From CADEFX01 sp963806735 (GTDB lineage: Bacteria; Pseudomonadota; Alphaproteobacteria; Rhizobiales; Hyphomicrobiaceae), in contig CAWEBE010000003.1 in the NCBI GenBank assembly GCA_963806735.1, forward strand, positions 62,001-126,000: a stretch of 64,000 nucleotides of DNA, read 5' to 3'. The position numbers were made by a program, and so were the translations under genes. Positions 1 to 9,207 of the stretch are shown piece by piece. The notes under the pieces were generated by a model. It searched no databases. It was not told the DNA's origin and saw only the letters and a program-made list of their open reading frames with translations. Each line of letters opens with the position of its first letter. Positions within the stretch are counted from its first letter, which is position 1.

Positions 1-2
1 AC

Positions 3-776
3 GAGCACATGGCAGCAGCGTTTGCTCGGGCCGTGAACGACTGGGTCAAGGCGGAATGGCTGGACAAGGACGCGCGGCTGAGGGCGTCGATTGTCGTGCC
101 AGTGCAGAACCCGGAGCTGGCGGTCGAGGAGATCGAGCGCTGTGCGCCGGACAAGCGTTTCGTCCAGGTGCTGTTCCTCGCCATGGGCGAGCTGCCGCTG
201 GGCAAAAGCTATTTCTGGCCCATCCACCGCGCTGCGGAGCGTCATGATCTGACTATCGGCATCCACGCCGGCTCCAGCTATCACCACGCCATTACGGGGT
301 CGGGCTGGCCCAGCTACTACCTGGAGGATTACGCCGCGCAGAGCCTTGGTTTTCACACGCAACTCGGCAGCCTGATCTCCGAGGGCGTATTCGTTAAGTT
401 TCCGAAGCTCAAGGTGGTGCTGATCGAGTCAGGCGTGAGCTGGATTGGCCCGTACCTGTGGCGCCTCAACAAGTTCTGGCGCGGGGTGCGCAACGAGGTG
501 CCCTGGATCGACCGCTCGCCCAACGAGTTCGTGCGCGATCATATCCGCCTGACGATCCAGCCGTTCGACGGGCCGGCGTCGGGTGCCGAGGTGGGCCGGC
601 TGATCGACCAGCTCCAGTCGGACGAAATGTTGCTCTTTTCCTCTGATTTTCCGCATTGGCAGTTCGACGGAGATGCTATGCTGCCGGCCGGTATCGACGC
701 GTCGCTGCGCCGGAAGATTTTGGTCGACAATCCACTTGCCGCCTACCCACGCCTTGGAGGCCGCCATGCAACTTGA
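3..776 (+). CDS. Amidohydrolase family protein (5'-truncated by window edge)
   Basis: The frame is open from the window edge, so the true start lies upstream; the ATG at 9 is probably internal. The protein is the C-terminal two thirds of an Amidohydrolase_2-type metal-dependent hydrolase or decarboxylase (TIM barrel). Recognisable parts are HAGSSYHH near residue 84, a PKLKVVLIESG strand, and the late FSSDFPHWQFD block, where the SDFPHW aspartate is the usual metal/catalytic residue. It is clearly paralogous to the next gene, which shares the same order of motifs. The stop overlaps the ATG of the next gene at 766, so the two are probably translationally coupled. The substrate cannot be read from sequence; aromatic acid decarboxylation or amide/ester hydrolysis are family options. 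Confidence 0.8.
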   Translation, partial: EHMAAAFARAVNDWVKAEWLDKDARLRASIVVPVQNPELAVEEIERCAPDKRFVQVLFLAMGELPLGKSYFWPIHRAAERHDLTIGIHAGSSYHHAITGSGWPSYYLEDYAAQSLGFHTQLGSLISEGVFVKFPKLKVVLIESGVSWIGPYLWRLNKFWRGVRNEVPWIDRSPNEFVRDHIRLTIQPFDGPASGAEVGRLIDQLQSDEMLLFSSDFPHWQFDGDAMLPAGIDASLRRKILVDNPLAAYPRLGGRHAT

Positions 777-1902
777 TGCACCAATCGCGCCCGAGCTCGA
801 TGTCGCCGATGCGGGCGGCCCGGCGGTCGCGAGACCGAACCGGCTCGCCGTGATCGATGGCGACGTGCATCCGGCATGGCGCTCGCAGGAGGACCTGAAG
901 CCTTATCTGAGCAAGCGCTGGTGGGACCATCTGCAGACCTACGGCAGCCGACGCAAGAACGGCAGCACCGGCCAAGAGCCATACCCCAAGTCGGCACCGC
1001 TCGCCTGCCGGCGCGATGCCTGGCCCGAGGAGGGCGGACGGCCCGGCTCCAGCCTGGCGCTGATGCAGAGCCAGCATCTGGACGGCAACAGCATCGAGTT
1101 CGGGATTTTGGGGCCGCTCGGCGCGACCGGGCAGGGCGACTTCAACCTGGATTTCAGCGCCGCCATGTGCAGCGCGGTGAACGACTGGCAGCGCGAGACG
1201 TTCACGCGGCACGAGAAGCGGCTGAAGGGCGGCATCGTGGTGCCCTACGAGGACACGGCGGCGTCGGTGGCGGAGATCGACCGCTGCGGCGCGGATCCCG
1301 ATTTCGCCCAGGTGTTCATGCTGACACGCTCGCAGGAGCCGCTGGGCAGCCGCCGCTACTGGCCGATCTACGAGGCGGCGCAGCGCTACAAGCTGCCGGT
1401 GGCGGCCCACGTGTTCGGCACCAGCGGGCATCCGGTATCGGGCGCGGGCTGGCCGAGCTTCTACGTGGAGGAAGGCGCCGGGCATTCCACGTCGTGCCAG
1501 ACGGTTGTTTCCAGTCTTGTCATCGAGGGCGTGTTCGAGCGCTTTCCAGGGCTGAAGGTGGTGATGGTCGAAGGCGGCTTCGCCTGGCTGCCGGCACTGT
1601 CATGGCGGCTCGACAAGCTGTTCGAGCGCATGCGGGACGAGGTTCCGCACTTGAAGCGCAAGCCGTCGGAGTACATCCGCGAGCACGTCTACGTGACGAC
1701 GCAGCCGATGGAGGAGCCCGACGATCGCCGGCACGTGCTCGACGTCATGGAGTGGATCGGCTGGGACCGCCTGCTGTTCGCCAGCGACTATCCGCACTGG
1801 GACTTCGATGATCCGTTCCGCGCGTTTCCCGCGGGCCTGAAGCCGGAGCGGCATCGCCAGATCTGCGCCGAGAACGGCCGCTCGGTGTACCGGCTGTCGT
1901 AA
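766..1902 (+). CDS. Amidohydrolase family protein
   Basis: A 378-residue Amidohydrolase_2 (PF04909-like) enzyme. The N-terminal AVIDGDVHPAW carries the D-x-H type metal motif, AAHVFGTSGHP is a mid-barrel metal-ligand region, and LLFASDYPHWDFDDP is the C-terminal catalytic block. I chose the ATG at 766, which overlaps the upstream stop, because the frame is open further 5' (to 673) but that part encodes low-complexity Arg-rich residues and lies inside the preceding gene. The protein is a full-length paralogue of the upstream truncated gene, and a Rieske protein follows 13 bp downstream. Tandem amidohydrolases with a Rieske partner suggest a small catabolic operon, but no substrate is evident. 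Confidence 0.85.
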   Translation: MQLDAPIAPELDVADAGGPAVARPNRLAVIDGDVHPAWRSQEDLKPYLSKRWWDHLQTYGSRRKNGSTGQEPYPKSAPLACRRDAWPEEGGRPGSSLALMQSQHLDGNSIEFGILGPLGATGQGDFNLDFSAAMCSAVNDWQRETFTRHEKRLKGGIVVPYEDTAASVAEIDRCGADPDFAQVFMLTRSQEPLGSRRYWPIYEAAQRYKLPVAAHVFGTSGHPVSGAGWPSFYVEEGAGHSTSCQTVVSSLVIEGVFERFPGLKVVMVEGGFAWLPALSWRLDKLFERMRDEVPHLKRKPSEYIREHVYVTTQPMEEPDDRRHVLDVMEWIGWDRLLFASDYPHWDFDDPFRAFPAGLKPERHRQICAENGRSVYRLS

Positions 1903-1915
1903 GCGGCTCTGCAAA

Positions 1916-2329
1916 ATGGCCCGTCATGTTGTCGCGCGCGTTGCGGATATTCTTCCGGGCGCGCGCAAGTTCGTCACGATCGGCGGGCGTGGTGTCGTCG
2001 TCTTTAATCTGAAGGGCGAGTTCTTTGCGCTGTCGGACCAGTGTCCGCACAAGGGCGGGCACCTGTCGCAAGGCAAACTGACGGGGCTTGTCGAGTCCTC
2101 CGAGCCCGGCAGCTACCGCTACTCGCGCCAAGGCGAGATCGTGCGCTGTCCATGGCACGGATGGGAGTTCGACATTCGCACCGGCCGATCATGGTGCGAT
2201 CCGCGGCGCATGCGGCTGATGCAGTATGCGGTCAAGGTCGAGCCGGGTGCGACGCTGGTCGAGGGGCCGTACGTGGCGGAGACGTTCAAGGTCGCCGTCG
2301 AGGACGAATATGTGGTGATCGAGGCGTAG
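1916..2329 (+). CDS. Rieske [2Fe-2S] domain protein
   Basis: A 137-residue single-domain Rieske protein. The cluster ligands are visible as C-P-H (C43, H45) and C-P-W-H (C78, H81), separated by a 32-residue spacer somewhat longer than in small Rieske ferredoxins. No signal peptide or membrane anchor is seen, so it is likely a cytoplasmic electron carrier like the ferredoxin components of non-haem oxygenases, or a small accessory Rieske protein. It follows two amidohydrolases by 13 bp on the same strand and probably shares their transcript. No oxygenase large subunit or reductase is visible in the window, so its redox partner is unknown. Confidence 0.85.
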   Translation: MARHVVARVADILPGARKFVTIGGRGVVVFNLKGEFFALSDQCPHKGGHLSQGKLTGLVESSEPGSYRYSRQGEIVRCPWHGWEFDIRTGRSWCDPRRMRLMQYAVKVEPGATLVEGPYVAETFKVAVEDEYVVIEA

Positions 2330-2520
2330 TTATCCCCGGCGGATATCCCCGGGCTGGCACCTGTTCACGGTTAATGGTCGGCGTTGGGGTGAACTGAGCT
2401 GGCGATGCCATGGCAATGCGCAGTTAACGGCGGTTAACATGGCGCAACCATAGCGCAAGAGGGCACGCAACGAACCGCAAGTTGCGCCCGCAAGTGATCG
2501 AGCGTGTGATGACTGACGGG

Positions 2521-3435
2521 TCAGTCGGCGCGCGAGGCAGCGCCGCGTGACGCGGCTGTCATTGAGGGCGCTCCACTCGTTGCAATCCAGAGCCCGGCGA
2601 CCACCGCAATCAGTCCGGCGATGAGATTGAATGTAATCGGCTCATCGAGAATCACCGCCGCCGACAAACTTGCGATCAGCGGGTTGACGGTCATCGTGTT
2701 GGTGACCCGCGTCGGGCTCGCGTGCTGCAGTGCATAGACCCAGAGGAAGAACGCGAGCGCTCCGCCGCCGGCGGCGAGATAGAACGCTGCGATGCCCTGG
2801 CCGAGAGAGAACGTAGCGATGCGCGCAGCGTCTCCCGAGAGCAGGCTGAACACGACCAGCGCTATTCCGCCTGCGCCCATGCCGGCGGTGAGAAAGCCCA
2901 ATGCGCTGGAGCGTTTGATGAACGGTCGCGACCACACACTGTAGAAGGCCATGCACAGCGTCGCGCCAGCCATGACGAGATCGCCGCGCCATGCTCCTGG
3001 TGGGGCGTTGCGCGCGCCCGAGGCGAGCGCCATGGCGACGCCGCTCATGGCGATCAGAACGCCTGCGGTCTTGCGCGTGCTCAAGGGCTCGATCCCGAGC
3101 AGCGCGCCGACCACCATGGTCATCATCGGCAGAGTGGAGAGGGCGAGCGTGCCGCGCGCCACCGTCGTCAGGCTGAGTGCGACGTTGTAGAAAACGAAAA
3201 ACAGTGCGTAGAACATGAAGCCGAGGCCGGCGACTGCGGCCCAGTCCGAGCGACGGGGCCATTGCGCGCGCAGCAGGAGAGCAAGCGGCAGGACGCACAG
3301 AAAGCCGCCGCCGAAGCGGATCGCTGCCAATGTGAAAGGGTCGGCGCTGCCGATCAGATAGCGGGTCGCGACCGCTGCTCCAGCGCCAAACGAGCAGGAT
3401 AGAATGGCGACACCCACTCCGAAACGTTCGCTCAT
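2521..3435 (-). CDS. DMT family transporter (EamA domains)
   Basis: A 304-residue integral membrane protein with about ten hydrophobic helices arranged as two EamA repeats, the usual length for the drug/metabolite transporter superfamily. The N-terminal repeat begins FGVGVAILSCSFGAG and the second repeat has the typical late TMNPL/LDEPIT block (TVNPLIASLSAAVILDEPIT). Family members export amino acids, nucleosides or drugs; the substrate is not predictable here. It is divergently arranged with the XRE-type regulator starting at 3517, with only about 80 bp between starts, so the regulator may control it. Confidence 0.85.
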   Translation of the reverse strand: MSERFGVGVAILSCSFGAGAAVATRYLIGSADPFTLAAIRFGGGFLCVLPLALLLRAQWPRRSDWAAVAGLGFMFYALFFVFYNVALSLTTVARGTLALSTLPMMTMVVGALLGIEPLSTRKTAGVLIAMSGVAMALASGARNAPPGAWRGDLVMAGATLCMAFYSVWSRPFIKRSSALGFLTAGMGAGGIALVVFSLLSGDAARIATFSLGQGIAAFYLAAGGGALAFFLWVYALQHASPTRVTNTMTVNPLIASLSAAVILDEPITFNLIAGLIAVVAGLWIATSGAPSMTAASRGAASRAD

Positions 3436-3516
3436 GGTGTTTGCTCACGGCCAGAACTGGACGACAATGGGTTCTGATCGAGGTTGTGGGCACTATCAAC
3501 TACGCGGCAGGTAGTC

Positions 3517-4356
3517 ATGGAGAAGTCTGCAAGCTTCCCATCGCAGTTGCGCTGGTGGCGCGAGCGCCGCGCCATGGCGCAGCTCGAACTCGCCGGATTG
3601 GCCGAGGTTTCGCAGCGGCATTTGAGCTTTCTCGAGCTCGGCCGCACCGCACCCAGCCGCGAGATGGTTTTGCGGCTGGGTGCGGCCCTGGACGTACCGC
3701 TGCGACAGCAGAACGCCCTGCTGCTGGCCGCGGGTTTTGCGCCAGTGTGGCGGGAAACGCCGCTCGGTGCGCCGCAACTCGCCATCGTCGACCAGGCGCT
3801 GAATTTCATGTTGGCACAGCAAGAGCCGTATCCGGCGTTTGTCGTCGACCGGCGCTGGCATCTCTTGCGCACCAATGGAGGCGGGCGAAACTTGGTGGAG
3901 TTCTTGACCGACACACCGCTTGCCGAGCTCGATCCGGCACAACCGATCAACCTGGCCGATGCTCTGCTGGCGCCCGATGCGCTTCGGCCTCTCATCGTGA
4001 ATTGGCTCGACGTTGCACACTACTTCGTGCGCAGCGTGCACGCCGATGCGCTCGTCGATGGCAGGAGCGAGACCGCTGCGCTGCTCGAGCGGCTGTTGGC
4101 TTATCCCGATGTGCCGCGCATCGCAGACGTGCCGGCCCTGGACAACGATGTGGGTCCGGTATTGGCCATCCGGTTTGCCAAAGGCGGCAGATCGCTCGAG
4201 CTGTTCACGACGCTGGCGACGCTCGGCACGCCGCAGGACGTGACGGCGCAGGAGATCCGCATCGAATGCTTCTTTCCCGCCAACGAGGCGACGGGCGCCG
4301 TGCTCAGGGAATGGGCGGCTAAGCGTACGCGGTCTCCCGCCGCGGACGGCGCATGA
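3517..4356 (+). CDS. XRE-family transcriptional regulator with MmyB-like C-terminal domain
   Basis: A helix-turn-helix regulator of about 279 residues. Residues 6-65 form the Cro/C1-type HTH (LRWWRERRAMAQLELAGLAEVSQ, then HLSFLELGRTAPSREMVLRLG). The remainder matches the MmyB-like ligand-binding domain, with PAFVVDRRWHLLRTN and a C-terminal IRIECFFPANE block. In characterised relatives this PAS-like domain binds fatty-acid-like ligands. The frame is open to 3484, but I chose the ATG at 3517 because the HTH follows directly. The 3' end overlaps the convergent MFS gene by 38 bp. Likely targets are the divergent DMT transporter or the neighbouring enzyme genes, by position only. Confidence 0.85.
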   Translation: MEKSASFPSQLRWWRERRAMAQLELAGLAEVSQRHLSFLELGRTAPSREMVLRLGAALDVPLRQQNALLLAAGFAPVWRETPLGAPQLAIVDQALNFMLAQQEPYPAFVVDRRWHLLRTNGGGRNLVEFLTDTPLAELDPAQPINLADALLAPDALRPLIVNWLDVAHYFVRSVHADALVDGRSETAALLERLLAYPDVPRIADVPALDNDVGPVLAIRFAKGGRSLELFTTLATLGTPQDVTAQEIRIECFFPANEATGAVLREWAAKRTRSPAADGA

Positions 4357-5554
4357 GCCAGAGCACGATCAGGATATTGAGCACGTTCCAGAGGATGCCG
4401 TTGAGGAAGGCCACCTGATAGGAGCCCGTGTAGTCGAAGATCGCACCCGTCATCCAGCCGCCCAACGCCATACCTATGAGCGTCGCCATCAGCACGGTGC
4501 CGACACGCGCGCCGGCCTCCTTCGGCGAGAAGCACTCACGCACGATGATGGCGTAGCTCGGCACGATGCCGCCCTGAAACAGGCCGAAGAGGGCTGAGAT
4601 CACGTACAGCGAGACCAGGCCGTCGAACGGGATGTAGAGCATCAGAGCCAAGGTCTGCAGGATCGTGCCCAGCAGCAAGGTCGGAAAGCCGCCGATACGG
4701 TCGGCGACCCAGCCCGACGCAAGGCGGCTGATGACGCCGAAACCCAGCATCAGCGACAGCATCTCGGCACCGCGGGCGGGGCCGTATCCGAGGTCGGCGC
4801 AGTAGGCAACCAAGTGCACCTGCGGCATCGACATGGCCACGCAGCAGGATATTCCAGCGAGAATGAGCAGAGTCTGGAGCGTGTTCGGCGATATATTGGG
4901 AATGAAGCGTGGAGCCAGCCTCTGCGCTCCGTCCGGCAGCTCATGTCCCACAGGCGTGCGGCGGCGAAGCGCCAGCGTCAACGGGATGATGGCAACCAGT
5001 ACGACCAGACCAATCATCCAATATGTCCAGCGCCAGCCGAAGGCCGCGATCATACGCTCCACAATCGGCGGCCACACCGTTCCGGCGAGATAATTGCCGC
5101 TGGCGCCGACCGCCACGGCCAAGCCGCGGCGACGCTGGAACCAATGGGAAATATCGGCGATCAGGGGTCCGAACATCGCCGAGCACCCGAAGCCGATGAG
5201 AAAGCCGTGCGCGAGCGCGAACAGCCACAGGTTGCTCGCATAACCGGCCACGCCGTAGCCGGCGGCAAGAGTGAGCGTGCCCAGCAGGAGCGGGCGAATG
5301 ATGCCGAGCCGATCGGCCAGGCGGCCCATGATGATGCCACCAAATCCATAGCAGACCATGGTGACAGTGAAGGGCAGCGATGCGTCGCCGCGCGCCACGC
5401 CGAACTCGGCCTGTATGGCTGGAAGCACGACAACGCCGGACCACATGCCCACACTGCCGATGGCGCCGATCAGCAGCGTGACCAGCAGGCGCACCCATGC
5501 GTAAGCGGAATCGATTCCGCTCGCGCGCGCGTGGATGGACGTGTCCTGCTGCAT
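4319..5554 (-). CDS. MFS transporter
   Basis: About 411 residues with roughly twelve hydrophobic segments, typical of the major facilitator superfamily. The loop 2-3 signature appears as GRLADRLGIIRPLLLG, and the matching loop 8-9 block as VADRIGGFPTLLLG. It resembles the oxalate/formate antiporter-like or monocarboxylate-type MFS group. I chose the ATG at 5554 (MQQDTSIHAR), because the upstream extension to 5617 is polar and lacks an obvious ribosome binding site. It is convergent with, and overlaps, the XRE regulator. Substrate unknown. Confidence 0.82.
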   Translation of the reverse strand: MQQDTSIHARASGIDSAYAWVRLLVTLLIGAIGSVGMWSGVVVLPAIQAEFGVARGDASLPFTVTMVCYGFGGIIMGRLADRLGIIRPLLLGTLTLAAGYGVAGYASNLWLFALAHGFLIGFGCSAMFGPLIADISHWFQRRRGLAVAVGASGNYLAGTVWPPIVERMIAAFGWRWTYWMIGLVVLVAIIPLTLALRRRTPVGHELPDGAQRLAPRFIPNISPNTLQTLLILAGISCCVAMSMPQVHLVAYCADLGYGPARGAEMLSLMLGFGVISRLASGWVADRIGGFPTLLLGTILQTLALMLYIPFDGLVSLYVISALFGLFQGGIVPSYAIIVRECFSPKEAGARVGTVLMATLIGMALGGWMTGAIFDYTGSYQVAFLNGILWNVLNILIVLWLMRRPRRETAYA

Positions 5555-5707
5555 GTCGATTGCCGACTTTCGATCAGATCGGAAAGGCGGCGTGATATAC
5601 CACCCGAGCTGGCGCACGTCTTGGCAAAGCTTGGGTGCGGTGCGGGATGGCTACGTGAGGCTTCTGGCGCAGCTGCCGGCTCGCGCCAGATCGCAACACG
5701 ATCGTGA

Positions 5708-6661
5708 TTAGGGCGAGTTGGCTGCGCCCGAGCGCTTGGCAGCTTCAGCCTGCATGGCCGCGCCGATGATCTCATCAGGATGGCGCGGTGCGATGCTCGC
5801 CGTCGCCACAGGAGAGGATGACTTGCGGCTCTTGGTGGAAGATTCTGCTTTCGCCGTCGAAGTCGCGGGTTCCGCCTCGACCGCAGCGGGTTTCGGCTCG
5901 GTGGGAGCCATCTTCTCGTTCGACAGGTCCGTGCCGGCTACAGTCTTTGCCTCGCCATGCTTGCCCTGCGCGCCCAGCACCAGCGCGAGGTTCTGGCGCA
6001 CTCGGGCGTTACTTCCTTCCGCGTCGGTGGCCTGTCGAAGCAGGGTCTCTGCTTTGGCAGCCTCTCCGTCCATGGCGTGCGCCATCGCCAGGTTGTTGAG
6101 GACAGAGGCCTGACCCGGAGCCAATGCGCGGGCGCGCTCGAAGTAGGCGATGGCTTCCTTGTATTGGCCTTCCTTGGCGAGCACAGTGCCGCGGGCGGAG
6201 ATCACACGCCAATCCGGTTTAGCCGGGTCATCGGCGCGCTCCAGCAGCGACTTTGCCGTCGAGACTTGGCCGAGATCGAGGGCAAGGCGACCGTACTCGG
6301 AGAGATGCTCGCGGTTCTGCGAGTTCTGGGGATGGGTCTGCTGCAGGATTGCCAGAGCTTCCTTCTTGCGCCCCATCGCCTTGAGGTTCTTTGCATAGCT
6401 CAAGGCGGCGGCACCGTCGGCGGGGCTTTTCGCGTATTGCTTACTCCAGTATTCGGTTGCCTTCTCGAGCTCCGACCGCGGCGATTGAACGTCGTCTGCG
6501 GGAGCGGCATCCTGCATCGCGTGCGTGCTTGCCGTATCGCCAAGCGTCAACGGGTTCATGCCGGAGCATCCGGCGAGAAAGGCGGTGCCTGCCAGCATCG
6601 CCGCCAGCTTCACCGCTTTGATGTGGCGGCGGACACGCTTCACACGAAGACCGTCCGTCAT
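5708..6661 (-). CDS. TPR-repeat lipoprotein (TadD-like)
   Basis: About 317 residues. The N-terminus is a basic stretch (KRVRRHIKAVK), then a hydrophobic core ending in the lipobox FLAGC, giving lipidation at about Cys32. At least three tetratricopeptide repeats follow, for example KEALAILQQTHP, YKEAIAYFERARALAPGQ and GEAAKAETLLRQA. The tail is low-complexity Ala/Ser/Lys-rich. The ATG at 6661 has a GAGGGAG ribosome binding site just upstream; the longer frame to 6715 does not. It resembles TadD, the pilotin-like TPR lipoprotein of Flp pilus systems, but no other tad gene is in the window, so the pilus link is only family-level. Confidence 0.8.
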   Translation of the reverse strand: MTDGLRVKRVRRHIKAVKLAAMLAGTAFLAGCSGMNPLTLGDTASTHAMQDAAPADDVQSPRSELEKATEYWSKQYAKSPADGAAALSYAKNLKAMGRKKEALAILQQTHPQNSQNREHLSEYGRLALDLGQVSTAKSLLERADDPAKPDWRVISARGTVLAKEGQYKEAIAYFERARALAPGQASVLNNLAMAHAMDGEAAKAETLLRQATDAEGSNARVRQNLALVLGAQGKHGEAKTVAGTDLSNEKMAPTEPKPAAVEAEPATSTAKAESSTKSRKSSSPVATASIAPRHPDEIIGAAMQAEAAKRSGAANSP

Positions 6662-6860
6662 ACAGCGCTCCCTCGGCGACCCGTTCACCGGCGTTCCCGA
6701 ATCGGCTCGGGTCAACCGTCAGCTTCCGGGACGGCCCTCAACAAACCGTTAATCCGTCGGCGGACACAAAGGCATGGTCAATCCGAAAGCAATCCGCGTT
6801 GTGCTTGCGGTGCCGGTTCGGCTATTGCAGGGCGCCGTCACCCGCACATGGAACCGGACA

Positions 6861-8303
6861 ATGAGCGAAAAGAGCAAGGCTGAACGCGCCGAAACACCCC
6901 AGGATCTGCTGATCGCCGCCGGCAGCAGGCGCAAGACGTTGCCGCTCTGGCTCGCACGCCAAGGCAAGCTGGCCCAGGATCTCGCGGAGCTCGACCCGGA
7001 CCAGCGCAGCTGGCTGGAGGCGATCCGGTTCAAAGGCGCGGCACGCCGTCATGCGCTACTCGCTGGACCCGGCGGCGCCTTGACGGGGGCTGTGCTCGGG
7101 CTGGGTGAGGCAGCGGAAAACGGTCAGGGCGCTACCGCCGAGGTGCTGCTCGGGCTCCTTCCAACCGTGCTTCCGGGCGGCGCCTACCATTTGGCATCGC
7201 CCGTCTCCAATCCTTCGCTCGCTGCGATTGCCTGGGGTCTCGGCGCCTACAAGTTCCGCCGCTACCGTGCTGCTGCCGATGAGCCGCTGGCTGCGCTCAG
7301 ACTGCCGGACGGCGTGGATGCCGAGGCTGTTCACAATACAGTCGAGGCCATCTGGCTCGGCCGCGACCTCATCAACACACCGGCCAACGATATGGGGCCG
7401 GCAGAGCTCGAGGCTGCGGCCAGGGATGTCGCCAAGCGGCACGGTGCGAAGGTCAGCGCGATCATCGGCGACGAGCTCCTGAAGAAGAACTTTCCGCTCA
7501 TTCACGCTGTCGGCCGTGCCAGCCCGCGCGCGCCACGGTTGATCGAGCTGGCGTGGGGCAGGACCGATGCTCCGAAGGTGACTCTCGTCGGCAAGGGAAT
7601 TTGCTTCGACACCGGCGGGCTGGACCTCAAGCCCGCGAGCGCCATGCTGATGATGAAGAAGGACATGGGTGGTGCGGCGACGGCGCTGGCCCTGGCCCAT
7701 ATGATCATGGGCCAGAAGCTCGACGTGCGGTTGCGCGTGCTTATTGCGGCTGCTGAGAACAGCGTATCGGGCGACGCCTTCCGGCCGGGCGACATCCTCA
7801 AGAGCCGGGCGGGCAAAAGCATCGAGATCGGCAACACCGACGCCGAGGGACGCCTTGTCCTTGCCGATGCCCTCGCGCTTGCCGACGAGGAAGCCCCAGA
7901 CTACCTAATGACATTTGCGACATTGACCGGAGCCGCCCGGGTGGCGCTCGGGCCGGAGCTGCCGCCGTTCTACTGCGACGACGATGCGTTCGCCGCCGCG
8001 CTCTCCGGCGGCGCTACGGCTGTCGCCGATCCTATCTGGCGTCTGCCGCTAACCACGCCCTACGAAAGCTGGCTCGATAGTTCCATCGCCGACATGAACA
8101 ACGTCGCCGAAGGCGGCTTTGCCGGCTCGATTGTCGCCGCCATCTTCCTCAAGCGGTTCGTGCGTCGCGCCCGTCTTTTTGCCCATTTCGACATTTACGG
8201 ATGGAACCCCGCGCCGAGGCCACTCGGCCCCAAGGGCGGTGAGCCGCAGGCCGCCCGTGCCGTGCTCGAAGCATTGCGGCGTATCAGGCCACCAGCGCAA
8301 TGA
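6861..8303 (+). CDS. M17 family leucyl aminopeptidase
   Basis: A 480-residue cytosolic dimetal aminopeptidase. The catalytic C-terminal domain shows VGKGICFDTGG (K245, D250), KKDMGGAA (D268) and the family signature NTDAEGRL at residues 325-332 (D327, E329, R331), so all expected metal and catalytic residues are present. The N-terminal macro-like domain is divergent, as in the alphaproteobacterial PepA/PepB-like group. The frame is open to 6774, but the ATG at 6861 (MSEKSK) is preferred because the upstream part is Val/Arg-rich and not conserved-looking. The stop overlaps the ATG of the NlpC/P60 gene (ATGA), so peptide cleavage and cell-wall peptide hydrolysis are probably co-translated. Confidence 0.9.
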   Translation: MSEKSKAERAETPQDLLIAAGSRRKTLPLWLARQGKLAQDLAELDPDQRSWLEAIRFKGAARRHALLAGPGGALTGAVLGLGEAAENGQGATAEVLLGLLPTVLPGGAYHLASPVSNPSLAAIAWGLGAYKFRRYRAAADEPLAALRLPDGVDAEAVHNTVEAIWLGRDLINTPANDMGPAELEAAARDVAKRHGAKVSAIIGDELLKKNFPLIHAVGRASPRAPRLIELAWGRTDAPKVTLVGKGICFDTGGLDLKPASAMLMMKKDMGGAATALALAHMIMGQKLDVRLRVLIAAAENSVSGDAFRPGDILKSRAGKSIEIGNTDAEGRLVLADALALADEEAPDYLMTFATLTGAARVALGPELPPFYCDDDAFAAALSGGATAVADPIWRLPLTTPYESWLDSSIADMNNVAEGGFAGSIVAAIFLKRFVRRARLFAHFDIYGWNPAPRPLGPKGGEPQAARAVLEALRRIRPPAQ

Positions 8304-9196
8304 CATCCAGCTCTTCGCCGACTGCGTCCGTCATGCCGACAACGCTCGATCCGCGGCTTCATGCTTACCGTCCCGACGTGGCGGCCGCGAGCCTCCGCGG
8401 CAAGGTCAAGTCGGAGCGCTATGTCGAAGGCGAGGTGCAGCAGGTGGTGCGGGCATCGGCGCCGCTGAGGAGACGGCCGGCCTTTACGGAAGCGCTCGAA
8501 AACGAGCTGCTGTTCGGCGAGCGCGTCAGGGTCTACGAGGAGGCCGACGGCTGGGCGTGGGTGCAGCTCGAGCGTGACGGCTACGTCGGTTACACACGCT
8601 CCGATGTGCTGCGGCGAGAGCTGCACGAGACTACACATCGCGTCAGTGCGCTGGGCACGTTCATCTATCCCGTTCCCGACATCAAGTCGGCACCGATCAC
8701 CCACGTCAGCATGAATGCCGAGCTGTCGGTGGGAGATCAGGACGAGCGCTTCCTGGGCCTCAAGACGGGAGGCTGGGTTATCGCCAGGCATGTGTCGGAA
8801 GCTACGCGCTTTGCTCGCGATTTTGTTGCCGTCGCCGAACGGTTCATCGGCACGCCTTATCTCTGGGGTGGGCGCACGCGCCTCGGGCTGGACTGCTCGG
8901 GCTTGTTACAGGTGGTGCTCGAGGCAGCGGGGCGCAAGTCGCCGCGGGACAGCGACATGCAGCAGGCAGCGCTGGGCGTCTCCATACCGGTTCCGCCAGA
9001 GCTCGAAGGATTGGAGCGCGGCGATATCGTCTTCTGGCCGCGCCATGCGGGCGTAATGGTCGACAGTGTCATGCTGTTGCACGCGAATGCACATCACATG
9101 GCGGTCGCCGTCGAGCCACTGAGTGACGCGGCGGACCGCATCGCGCGCGCAGGCAGCGGTATCTCGACCATCAAGCGGCTAGGCGCGCGCAACTGA
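8300..9196 (+). CDS. NlpC/P60 family peptidase with SH3-like domains
   Basis: A 298-residue cysteine peptidase of the kind that cleaves gamma-D-Glu-diamino acid bonds in murein peptides. Residues about 40-165 contain two bacterial SH3-like segments (GWAWVQLERDGYVGYTR; GGWVIARHV). The catalytic NlpC/P60 domain follows, with C199 in GLDCSGL, H249 in RHAGVMV and H261 in LHANAHH. No signal peptide is apparent, so a cytoplasmic role in recycling muropeptides (as for YkfC-like enzymes) fits better than secretion. The start codon overlaps the aminopeptidase stop, suggesting a joint pathway of wall-peptide breakdown. Confidence 0.87.
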   Translation: MTSSSSPTASVMPTTLDPRLHAYRPDVAAASLRGKVKSERYVEGEVQQVVRASAPLRRRPAFTEALENELLFGERVRVYEEADGWAWVQLERDGYVGYTRSDVLRRELHETTHRVSALGTFIYPVPDIKSAPITHVSMNAELSVGDQDERFLGLKTGGWVIARHVSEATRFARDFVAVAERFIGTPYLWGGRTRLGLDCSGLLQVVLEAAGRKSPRDSDMQQAALGVSIPVPPELEGLERGDIVFWPRHAGVMVDSVMLLHANAHHMAVAVEPLSDAADRIARAGSGISTIKRLGARN

Positions 9197-9207
9197 ACCG
9201 GTTTGGC

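Noticed and set aside
673..765. An open extension upstream of the second amidohydrolase.
   Set aside because: The extension runs inside the first amidohydrolase and encodes an Arg/Cys-rich tail with no family similarity.
5663..5690. An 8-bp inverted repeat (TCTGGCGC / GCGCCAGA) between the MFS and TPR genes.
   Set aside because: No T tract on either strand and the arms are GC-rich enough to occur by chance.
4814..5707. A 297-codon plus-strand frame antisense to the MFS transporter.
   Set aside because: Arg/His/Gln-rich translation without motifs, fully opposite a clear transporter gene.
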